From contig NW_017802491.1 in assembly GCF_001625305.1 (NCBI RefSeq), forward strand, positions 1,307,824 to 1,371,823: a stretch of 64,000 nucleotides of DNA, in the 5' to 3' direction. Each line of letters starts with the position of its first letter. Position 1 is the first letter of the stretch. This document shows, in pieces, positions 23,801 to 34,961 of the stretch. This DNA comes from Branchiostoma belcheri (taxonomy: Eukaryota; Chordata; Leptocardii; Amphioxiformes; Branchiostomatidae). A program made the translations under genes and the position numbers. A model generated the notes under the pieces. It had not been told where the DNA came from. It did no database searches and saw nothing but the letters and a program-made list of their open reading frames with translations.

Positions 23801-26798
23801 TTATTAGTTAAGTAGTAGTGGGAAAGGCCCTTGAATCTTCGTCAGTGAAGTCAAGCCAAGAGTAGTTTTATGCTAGCTTGACAGCTGCATGTATGTACTA
23901 CATGACAAGTTAAAAATACCAGTAGGGCAAAAGATCTGGAACATGTACAACAAAACGAGAAGTCCATTTTCTCAGTGCTGACAATGTTGCAGACTGGATA
24001 AAGCAATTTCTGTCCTTATATTTCAGGGCCCTGTCTGGCTGTGGTTCTGGGGGAATGGAACATGTAAAGTTGGTGCTGGAGTGGGAACAGGAGACAAAGG
24101 CATGGTGAGTGTTCAGGGTGGTATGACCTGCCATTTTTACACACACTCTCCCTTAATATGTTTCGTCTAAGAATAAAGTTATCTATTACTGTGTTCAGTG
24201 AGGGCTGGAGGCCTAAGCATATGATTAGTTCTGCTGCAGTACTATAGAATGCTACTAGGGGGCCAATAGTTTAACTTGTCCACCCCATCCCCTTATAGAA
24301 TAACATTGATAACTGCATGCTGTTGCCTCCCCAGCCTGTTTGGTAACACGTGTGAGGAGAAGGTAGAGGAGCTGGACAGTGTCAGGCAGCAGAGAACAAT
24401 GCAGCAGCAACCTCTCAACGTTACCCTGTCTGACTGCTTCAGACTACACACCAAGGAGGAGAAGGTATGACTTAGATAAATAACATAACCTTGTAGAAGC
24501 ACTGCCATTTGTTCCAATCCATGATCCTTAGACTCACACCTAGAGTCACATATCCAAGAAGTCATTTCTTAAAGTGATGGGAACAAATTAACCTTGGTTA
24601 TTGCAGAAGACATTCTCAATACCGAAATAAACTTAGACTTTGAGAGAAACACGTGAGGTACTCAATGGGGGGATTTGTAATTTTCGACATTAACTAACTC
24701 TCTATTCCATTTACATGTCTACTTGTGTGACTATCTACTGAGTACACATCAGTCCCTTTCAGACAAATTATGATTTTCATGTAGCATTTTGTACTGACAC
24801 ACTGGCCTTGTGTCTGGGCTTGTCTGATTATCTAAGATGTTATTCCCTTTGAGATAACTTATGACCTTGCTGTCATTTTATTCTGACACAACCTGCCACA
24901 CTTGTTCCTTTGTGATTTTGGGGTCTCCATCAGTGAAGTTACCTGTTTTCCTTCCCCTAGCTTGGCCCTGAGGACGGCTGGCACTGCCCCTTCTGTAAGA
25001 AGGTTCAACACGGCACCACCAAGAAACTCAGTCTGTGGTCCCTGCCAGACATCCTCATCATTCAGCTCAAGAGGTTCAAGCAGGTAAAGCAGGCCTCTAC
25101 CTGATTAGATATCCTTTCAGTATCCTCAGTTCTTCATATTTTACCAGTCTTCCTACTTACCTGTCTCTTGCATGTGATGCATGTTATTTCAGATTTGTCA
25201 ACTTTTACCAAGTACAGTTTGTGTAACAGAGTGAGAAGCATATACCTGTACAGATGTTGTATTGCCAAGACGATAACTTGTTTCTGCTTTCTTTTATTTT
25301 CTGTGTTCAATGCTTATGCTAGAGATATTGGAAATTCAATGCATATATCAAATCAGTTGATACAAAATTAACCTTCACCACATATGTGCACTTTTGGGCT
25401 GGTTAATTGATGCCTAAAAAAATAACATTATCCCATCCTCATGAACAGTTACTGTAACCTTCACCAACGTAGTTACTGTACTAGTACAGTGCCTGGCCAA
25501 TTGGATACTCCCTTGTTGGTTGTGTACTGAAATTTCAGTTACCATTGCTGATTAAGTTTTTCTCGAAGGACCATGACGCAGCAGAGTGGTGTTCACATTC
25601 TGTCTTCATCTGTTCCTCCTATTCCCCTGCCTCCAGGTGGGGATGCGGAGAATGAAGCTGTACACGTCGGTAGACTTCCCCGTCTCCAACCTGGACATGA
25701 AGCCCCACGTGGCCCGCCGTAACCCCGGCAACAGTGGCGGGCTCGGCCTCTTAACCAGCTGGTCTCCATGGAGACGCCATCAGCACAGGACCGCGGCTCG
25801 CCACCCGGACTACTTCTACGACTTGTACGCCGTGTGCAATCACCATGGCAACATGACGGGCGGACATTACACAGGTCTGCTTACCATCTGTTGTTGTTAT
25901 GTCTACCCGTTCCAAACAAATACGGTCAATGACCTGGACCAGACAATTGTCACCATAGTAACTGATGCTGTAGCAGACACCATGGGGTGTGGGCTAACAT
26001 AGTCAACCAACTCTTTTGCAGCTTTTTCCAAGAACCCTGTGGACGGGCGCTGGTACAAGTTTGACGACACCAAAGTGTTGGGTGTGAGTGATGAGGACGT
26101 TCAGACGAGCGATGCGTACATCCTGTTCTACCAGAGCCGCAGCAGCCGCATGGGCTCGCTGTCCAGCACGTCCGGCAGCTCCACCTGCTCCTCGTTGTCC
26201 GACCACTGGGTCAACCGCATCCCCAACCTCCTGCCCAGGAGTGACGGCAGCTCGCACGATGATACAAGCGACACGGGTGAGTGTCTGCATTTGTATAGCT
26301 GGTCTAACTACCCTTCACTGTGTGACACATCACTGGCACTAGCTTCACAGGTGCACAGCATGGCAGCAGCTGGTTATATTACACTGAATGACCTTTGACA
26401 CCTAACCTTTGCACATCTAACTGTAAGCGTTTCAAGATAGGATTCCCTAACTGTACTTTGTGACAAGGAGTACTAGGAAAAAAGTTGTTGTATAATGTTA
26501 TGTTTGCTTGCATCCTGTAACAGAATCATATCATACAACTCTAGCTTCTCTGGGTTATGAAAGACTCAAGGCAAATATGCCTAACCCTTCCTTGTCATTT
26601 CTTCCTGTTCCCCCAGAGGACCACGGTGGGTTCAGTGGGGACAGCCGTCCGTTTGTGCGCAGTGTGCACGGCATGAGCGCGAGCGTCCGCTACCCGTCCA
26701 GCCGCAGCCAGGAGCTCCTGTCGGACGGGTGGGACAGCGGGAACTACAGCGACAGCGAGGCGGACAAGGCCAGCAACATGACCGAGTCCCGCGTCTGA
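14820..26798 (+). CDS. USP31/USP43-like: Ubiquitin-specific protease, USP31/USP43 type
   Basis: Thirteen coding exons join in phase to 875 residues: 14820-15650, 18720-18975, 20042-20121, 22149-22287, 22701-22803, 23056-23167, 23588-23688, 24027-24104, 24335-24464, 24961-25083, 25637-25874, 26022-26276, 26617-26798. The Cys box [20 protein letters not shown] (Cys near 159), the [19 protein letters not shown] motif, two zinc-ribbon CxxC pairs (CPSC, CPFC), the His box [10 protein letters not shown] (near 726) and WYKFDD complete a C19 cysteine protease expected to remove ubiquitin. The Cys-box neighbourhood and insert pattern match vertebrate USP31/USP43. A Ser-rich basic N-terminal region of about 145 residues precedes the catalytic core. 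The protein ends soon after the core, without the long tail of human USP31 (about 1,350 residues). The exon 1 donor (AAG|GTCTGG) is weak but is the one whose phase fits exon 2. Confidence 0.92.
15651..18719 (+). other. Long first intron of the USP31/43-type gene
   Basis: About 3.1 kb without a recognisable exon. It contains a short C run near 18174-18181 and no clear mobile element. The frames in it (for example 16070-16588) lack family motifs and bounding splice signals. Confidence 0.6.
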
Positions 26799-29700
26799 AC
26801 ATGACTGACGACGGGGGAGATCAACAGTGGGGCTCCATAAACCCAGCCTGGAATCCATCCTGTTCTAGGTCCAGTTCACTCCAACGATCACTTCTGCATG
26901 GAATAGTGTTAGAATATGACAGAGAAGGGACATGTTTGTTCACTACCAATAACCTGGGCTCAACAGACATTATTAAAAAACTAGGACGGGATCAGCTGTT
27001 TCAAGAACAAATTGTTGGTCCCATCGGTTGAGTATGTTATTTCTACGTTGAACTTACGACCGTCTGTTACAACAGTCTTGGCATTTGGTTCTTACATCCT
27101 GCATCATTTTTGGAATCAAGTATTTCTCAAGAGCAGCGTAATGGGGGTGGAAATTTGAGTGTCTGTTCAAACCTTGTTACCATGCTTGTGTTTATCAGAA
27201 AGAATCAGAACTCTCACCCCAAATTGTAGGCAGATATTCAATAGCCAATCATTTCTCTGTTAACAGGTGGCATAGTATTTTCTGCAGGGATTTGATCAAA
27301 GGAGTGACCAGAGTTAGAATAGAGTGGATTTCAGACTACAATAAGCCCATTGTAGCCCTTACATTGTACTAGAATATTGTACTTACAAAGTCTGGTACCA
27401 AGATAGATTGAGAACATTTTTCCAAGATAGATGTCTACTATAGGGCCTGCTAATTTCAGGACTTTTTCCAAACTGTACCTCAAAATGAAACAGACAATGA
27501 AGGGACCAAAATATGTCACATATCTTCATTAACACTAGGAAAGCACAACACACTCATTACTATTTGCAGTGAATTTTGGGACCAGTTTTGATAGAAAAAT
27601 CCTTTATCCAAGTACAGGGGCTTCACACTTTGCATGCATTGAAAGAACAGTTGTGTCAAACTTTTTATTATTTTAGGTTTCAAATTGAAAGTATGCACTG
27701 CCAAGGAAAATTTGATGTTGTCTTGTTTAAAACAGTTGTGGAAATTAACCTAAAAATTTGGTTGAATTTTTTTCATTTAGAATGTGACATTACTTGACAG
27801 GCAAACCCTCTTTAAAATTGTGGAGTTTGTTACTAAAGCTTATGGTTGAAGATATTGAAGGATCAGAAATGAGATTTTGTTCCTTAAATTTATGAATGAC
27901 AAAGTCAACCTCAAAGCACATGAATGTGCTGAGGCGTTTGTTAATCTAAAGAAATCGTGCTGTGCACTTGAAGAAAAATTGTGCTGGGCACTTTTATTAT
28001 AAATATAAGAGAATAATGGCATGAATGTTTTTGTTGTAAGTGAGGACATTGAAATTACATTTTTGATGTTAATGTGTGCTTCTAAGGTAGTTTGTATGTG
28101 GAAATTGGCAAATACAAATGTATGCTATCATGGCTTTAACCATCACCCGATCTAGTTGAATTTTTTTCGTCATGTGCTTTAATGTCACCAGTTTCAGTTT
28201 TACTTGTTTTACATTTTGCGCACTTGCTATTTTATTATGGGACGTTTGTCAAAGAAGTTGTATGTTACTGCATCTGACTTGGCTGTTACTTGAATAGGTT
28301 GATGCACACTGACTACTGTTGAATCCTGGATTGAGGTATGAGTACTTATATATGATATGAGAACTGGAAGAACGTAGGAAATGTTGCTAAGATGTGTATA
28401 GAACATTGCATATAAATTAAGCAGATGAGCTAATGTTGATTTGCTTTTTATCCAGCCTGTAAAATCAAGTGCCATTGTAATCAGATTCCAGTTTGCTTTG
28501 AGCTTACCCAATGATAATCAGTGTACCAGAGAGGTGGGAAAAGGAAATCTGATGGGATCTATCTACTAGATGTGCCAAAATGCAGTCAAACTGCGTTTTG
28601 TAACGTAAATGGAACCTTGGTATCTCTCTCTTTTTCTCTACATATCTTAAATTTATGGTGATGACAGAGTTCTTGATCTATTCTATTTTTCTATGCTATG
28701 CAGAGCAGAATGTTCTACTTAGCGACAACTTTTGTCCTTTAACTAAATGTGTAAGCAAGTGTTGACATATACATGTTTGCAGAAATGTCTTGTAATAGTG
28801 TATGATTTGATCCTAGGTTAACATGGAACTGACTTGAATGTGTGAAAGTCTGGACACTCCAGGATGAAATGCTTGTGGACTTTTGTCTCAAGAATGAATG
28901 TAAAGACATTCTTATAGTGGCAGCATGACAACTTCACACATGTTTGAGGTTCTTTAAAAGAACTTGAATTATTTTCAGAATTGTTTTAAAAGTAAGACAT
29001 AACCACCATTCAAGGTAAATCCACATAGATGTGAAGATTGCTATGTTAAATGCATGATACGTGATATTGTGCTGTATTCATGAAATTTGTTGGTTTGCTT
29101 TTATCACAATCACCTACATATCATGAGCTTCAAGCAGCCTCCGTACAGCCATGCAGAAGCTGTATGTGCTGTCATTGCTTTTCATGCTTGACAATTGTAT
29201 GCTGCATATTTTACTGACATTCTTTTCTGCACGGACTGTATCATTGTTATCGATTTTAGGATTTTGATTATGTATTTTACAGGAAAAAATGTTGGTCTCC
29301 TTTCACAGTTTAGATGTTGCTATTAACTTAGAGGACTGTTGGTCGAAAGTTGAGAAACTCTTGGTTTCTCAGATGACGAGTCACCGTCAGTTATCCCTGC
29401 GTTTTGTTGCAATAGGAATCGTGCAGCTGGTTTTGCAAAGTAAAAGCATTTTGATCTGTAACACGTGTTGCGTTGTGTTTATGTGTGAAATAACCTACGA
29501 GTTATGTATTCTGTGCGGGCGCCAGGATGCAATTGGACCAAGCATGATGTCAAAGTCACAGGGTGATCTTGTCCACACAAAAAAGAAACTTCATGAAAAC
29601 TCATTGTGCTTTGGAGAGAGCTTGTCCAGTTACATCACTTACCGTAACTTATAATGTTAAACTCGGTAACGTTATGTTTCCCAACCACGATGATAAAGGC

Positions 29701-30017
29701 AATATTACGTCCCTGATTGGCGGGTAGCCCATATTTTCCCATGTTCGCAAATACATACTTGGTTTCTTGTCATAGTTACAATAGCATTGTGATGTCATGT
29801 GTCAAGTAAGAATGCCACTTTGTGCCGTGGCGTGTTTGTTAACCATTCCGAACTTGAGGCAAGTGAAATGCCGTTCTAGAACACATGCACAACAATTACA
29901 GAATACGTCATAGCAAACCGTTGCCATGTGGAATCCGGAACGCTTTTGAAACAACACAGCCCCGCGCAGGTTTCGAAAGCATCTCTTGTCTTGTCTACCC
30001 AAGCAAAAAAAAGCGGC
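26799..30017. other. 3' UTR of the USP31/43-type gene and intergenic DNA
   Basis: No coding exon is supported. The AT-rich first part is likely 3' UTR; I found no canonical AATAAA that clearly ends it. Frames such as 29289-29654 have no motif or splice context. The last 150 bases before 30018 are the leader or promoter of the Kelch gene. Confidence 0.55.
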
Positions 30018-32661
30018 ATGGTGATCGACGGCGACAACGCTGTTGCCCTGCTGGACCGGGCGAGTCCCCTACCCGAGCGCCAGGTGCTGACTTACACGGA
30101 CTTTGAGCGCCGCCAACCGCGGGAGGCTAGCCCGTCCTCCCCGCTACCGGGAGACGTGGTGTTGGTGGCCGAGAAGGAGAGTTTACCGGCCAGCAGATTT
30201 TCTCTCGGTCAGTGCAGGTGTGTAACATATGTACTACTAGTAAATATATAGACCATTCCCAATTATTCACACTTTATATGTACGCAATGAGATTGTATAA
30301 TTCGTGTGTTTCTCCAGCGAGTACTTCCGTGATCACCAGTTCAGCACCATGGACAGCGGTGACTCCAGCTTCAGGCCCTGTTTCCGGCTGGATGGCGTCA
30401 CGGCGGCAGCGGTTAGCGCGGTGGTTCACTTCTCCTACACCGGGCAGCTCAGCGTCGGCATGGACAACATCAGGGAACTGCTGCAAGCCAGTCGGAAACT
30501 CGGGGTGACCGGGATGGAATACCTGTGCTTACGGTTCCTGCGGCAACACCTTGATACCAACAGATGTGTGGAGGTGTTGAACATCGCCATCGAGTACAAG
30601 CTGAGAGCTCTGGAGGAAACGGCCCGAAATTACGTCATCGAAAACTTCAACGACGTGTCGGCTACTGATGGGTTTTTAAAGCTTAGCGTTAGACAGATAT
30701 GTGCCGTTCTGGGGAGTGATAATCTGGACACTGACTCGGAAATTGAGATTTTCCGGTCCGCGAAGCGTTGGGTAGAGGCCGAGCCAGGCTCCCGCTTGAA
30801 GCATGTCGGGAAGGTGATGCGCAATGTGCGCTTCCCGCTCATGAACCGGTACCGACTGAAACACGAGGTTTCTAACGTGGACTTCATGAAGAAAGACCGC
30901 GACTGCGAAGCCATACTCCTCCACGCCATGGACTACCGGGCCGGCATCGACCATCACCGCGTGCACGACTACGAGAATGAGCGGACGCAGGTCTGTATCT
31001 GTATCGGTATGTATAGTCGGTTTAACCGCCGCCTTACGTTACGGAGTAACACACCAGCTTCGCAGGCGTGATGTGAATGCAGATGGTCATATTGCTTTGA
31101 ATTTTGAACCTGTCCTGTCACACCTACATGTAACCTTTGCAAACTTAACTGCAAATGTGAGTGTTAGTCTTGCAGTGAGAACGCCCCTACTTTAATGAGA
31201 ATAGTACCTTGTGGCAGCGAGTTGCACACTACGATCTAACTCAATCCGTGGTTGATAACTCTGCATGGCATGACTATATCATGTTTTTTTCTGAGCTGGT
31301 ATTAGATACTTATCAGTTTGTACGTCTACCAGTTTATTGGACATTCCCTTTGCAGTTTGCATTTGTCTGTCTTTGTCTATGTCTCAGGTCCGGGGCGGTG
31401 CGGAGGTTGTGGTGGTAGCGGGCGGTGATTACGACGTTCCCGACCACGCTCAGTACAGCGACAACCTGCTGTACCTCCAGCCTGGACAGGACTCCCCCGG
31501 CCTGCTGGCCGACATGTCCGGGAACGTCACGGGCCACGCCGCCGCCGTCCTCGACAACTTCTTCTACGTGGCCGGCGGGTGTTTCGACGGCGGCCCGCCC
31601 AGCGCCGACTTTCACCGCTACGACCCGAGGTTTAACCGCTGGACTAGACTACCGTCCATGAAGCAGGGTCGGACGGGCTTCGTTCTCTTAACCCTAGACG
31701 GATGTATCTGGGCTATCGGCTCGGGTTACGAGATGCGCGGACGCATGTTTCCTATTGAAAGATACACTCCACACAAGGACAAGTGGGAACTGAAGTCCAG
31801 TATCGGCGCGCAGGTCCAGGCCGCGGGAGGAGCCGTCCTGAACGGTTACATCTACTTCACGGGAGGCATGGCGGGCTCGCACCGCGACCAGACCAGGAAA
31901 GACGTGCTGAAGTACTCCCCGGAGGGCGACTACTGGCAGGACGTGCAGAGCATGCGGAAGAAGCGGTGGGGGCACTCGTCGGTGGCGTGCTGCGGCAAGC
32001 TGTACTCCATCGGAGGCTGTAACGGAGCCCGGGAACTTCTGTCGTCGGAGTGCTACTCACCAGCCACCGACCAGTGGTCCGCCGTAGCCTGGATGAGGTA
32101 GAAAAGAAACTATCTGTTGGAATTGATGTGTAGTTGTTTTGAAATATGCCATGGTGAAGCAACGTTGGATTCTTTCATGGTGGTTTTCGACAGCTTTGTT
32201 ACGCTTCATCGAGAGTAACGTTTACTCTCCGAGAAGAGTTTAGGCATGTTTTGGACTTTCCTTTTAGCTTTTTTAGGCGTTTTGTTACTCTTTCTATTTT
32301 GTCGGCTTTTGCGTTACCTCGAACCCAATTTCGTCGATAAGTGTTTGACCTTGTTGTACTTCCAATCAAGGACGTTAACCTTTTTGTTTTAATCTATCCC
32401 TCATGGCGTTGTGAAAACTAATGTTCTCCATCCACCAGGTTTCCGCGCCACCTGGCGGGTTGCACGGTCCTGCAGGACAGGATCTGGCTAGTTGGCGGGA
32501 AGAACCGTCGGAACGGCGCGCTGACGGACGTGTGGTGCCTGGACCCCCGCGCTAACAGGTGGTACCGCCAGGACACCGTGCTGACGGTGGGAGTAGCCGG
32601 CCCGGCCTGCGGCGTGCTGAAGATCCGCCCCAACAGGGAACCACTGGAGACGCTCGTGTGA
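30018..32661 (+). CDS. BTB-BACK-Kelch protein (KLHL family)
   Basis: Four exons join in phase to 601 residues: 30018-30217, 30318-30990, 31388-32097, 32439-32661. The start is the ATG in GCGGCATGG; frames extended further upstream have only GTG. A BTB fold spans about 40-135 (GDVVLVAEKE, SEYFRDHQF, VVHFSYTGQL), then a BACK domain about 145-250 (RCVEVLNIAIEY, ETARNYVIENF), then Kelch blades to the end, marked by VAGGD, VAGGC, IGSGY, FTGGM, IGGCN and VGGKN, so probably six blades. KLHL proteins normally bind cullin-3 through BTB-BACK and recruit substrates through the propeller. The usual N-terminal BTB helix (LNELRxxxxLCDV) is not recognisable. I cannot assign a specific KLHL ortholog. Confidence 0.9.
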
Positions 32662-34961
32662 CATATACACGTCATGATACATTCCTGTATATACATTTTG
32701 AAGATGTTAATTTCCTTGGTGTTGCACACAATGGAAATAGAGTCGTGCAATGTCGATGGACTATTTTTATACGAATTGACTCCTGCTGTCACTGAAAGCT
32801 TATGGCTACAGACACGGGGTACCCAATATTAAACGACGATTAAGCGAAATAATGTTACATGGATATTGATGCATTCAAACATCAAGTTGATGAGCTACAT
32901 TTGGTGTCGAGTTTTATTTATATGTTACTGCTTGCAAGCGACATGTCCTATACTCTGAGTTCATTTTCTGGCTTTCCACAATCCAAACGTCTGTGGTAAG
33001 GGTTCGACACTTCAAATATATGATAAGTTGTCAGGGTGAGGTTATAACTTTATATCACAAATAATGGAAAACATATACAGGTGATTGTAAAAACGGTGGA
33101 GACTGGAGACGTCACATATCGGCTCCCCACAGGCATAGGTTTCCAAGAGGGCCACCCAAATAAATACTGGTAAACTGTACACCGTAATATTTACCACTGA
33201 TGGTTGGACTTTTGCTCAGTGAGGTTTACCTATACCTTTTTAGGTTACCAACCAATAAACCAACCAACCAACAAGCCAACCAATAAATGAATCAGCGCAG
33301 ACATCCAATTGACTCTTTGGCATACGATAATCTGGGTATAAATATAAGTAACGTTAGATAAGGTAAAGCCCAAAGAGCATAGCTTTTGTTAATCTATTGC
33401 TTGCTCTCTCTCTAATCATAGGTGCGTGAGTGTCACTTATTATCATGAAGCCAGATGAAAAGTTCAATTTACTGGTCATCATTTATTCATATTCGCGGAC
33501 TGGGTGGTTAAATGAACAATAGGAACTTATGACACCGTACGCTCGAGATCAAGGCGGATGTTATAGGCGTCTTCACATAAGGCGTCTGCACTGTTCGGCT
33601 AGCTCGCCTGGTCGGGGTTTAGACACGGGCACAGTCTTGTTCAAACACGCCCAGGTAACGTGACATACTGGTAATCTAGACATAGCTGTAGTTCCTGCGC
33701 ATGTCGGTGATGTAATCGTTAATGCCCAAATTTGGTGCGAGACCAAATGATACAGGGAAATCCCCTGACTCATTACCTCCGGGGAAGGAGACATCCTTCC
33801 GCGAGGAGGTTTTACTATTGTTCGAAACATTTCTGTCAGCAGCTGTTTCTCGCGATCGGCTGGACGGATTGGTCTGTTGTTCGGTATACGTATTGCTGTT
33901 GGGCTGCAGATGATGCAGAACGTTTTTGTTTAATTGTATATGTGTTTATGGGCGTCGAAATAAAAGGTTTTTAAGTGCTCCGGACACCCCCGCCATGCTG
34001 AAAATGGAATTTACCATGTTGTTAAGGAATGGGGAGGTTTCAGTTTTGGGTCTTACCATTTAAAAGGGGTCAAACAGAGGGGTGTCTGCTTCCGATATGT
34101 ATTTTGAAATATTATCGCAGTTGTATCTCGCGTTGGGGTAGACTGGACTCGGTGTATGTTCTTCTAATGGGCTGTAGATGGTGCAGGTTTTTTTGTTTTT
34201 ATTGTATATGTGTTTTGGGGCGTAAAAATCTGAAAATGGTCGCGCGCGGCGCTGGGCTGGCTGCCAGCGCAACTTCCGGGTGGGCCAATGGGTCAGGGGT
34301 CAACGCCCTCTTGCGCAATCTTGGATGTTTTCGGCGTATAGTACGACTTCTTAACTTACAAATACCGTGGTATACTGTCTCAGACGTTCTCGACATGCAT
34401 TTTTACCGTGGGTACATGGTATGGGCTGCAGATGAAAATGTTGACCAGTCCTGTATTAACACAACCAGGAACGCTAAATCTAACATAAAATTCAACACCA
34501 TCAACTATACAGAACAAACAACATGGAAAAATATACAATAAAAAGCCCGGAGGTATAAAATCTCAGATTTTACTTGTTTAGTATATAAGCAGTCTGTTGC
34601 GCAGCTGAAAAACCATAACATGCGCCGTCTTCATGAGGAACGCAGGTAGGTCAGACCTGTTGGGTTTATACTTTTACCTTTACAAAAATAGGTGGGCTGC
34701 ATGCACAAATCTAGAGATTTTTAGCTTCCTCGAAAATGTTTATCATGCCTTATCACGCTACAACTTCTAACCGTGTAATTTGGACTGTTTGAAAATGCTT
34801 TTGCCTACATGATTTGCACTCAGGTCATCTTTACGGGGCCTCCGAGTTTCGTCAGTTTTCACGCAATTCATCAATCCGCACTGAGACCTCAAATCAGCCT
34901 AAAATGAGGGAGTATCAGAGGGAAGGTGTGAGCTAGTGGGTCATCGGAGGCAGGCGAAAGT
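32662..34961. other. Intergenic DNA between the Kelch and TPR genes
   Basis: The first few hundred bases are likely the Kelch 3' UTR; AATAAA words occur at 33254 within a CCAA repeat (33248-33285), so they are weak evidence. The rest holds a degenerate direct repeat and no gene. Frames such as 34029-34541 have no motif. Confidence 0.55.
33835..34245. repeat. Degenerate direct repeat, two units about 270 bp apart
   Basis: The stretch 33835-33975 (tctcgcgatcgg ... gctgttgggctgcagatgatgcag ... attgtatatgtgtttatgggcg) recurs in diverged form at 34105-34245 (tctcgcgttggg ... taatgggctgtagatggtgcag ... attgtatatgtgttttggggcg). A third partial match, atgggctgcagatg, is near 34422. Origin unknown. 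Confidence 0.6.
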
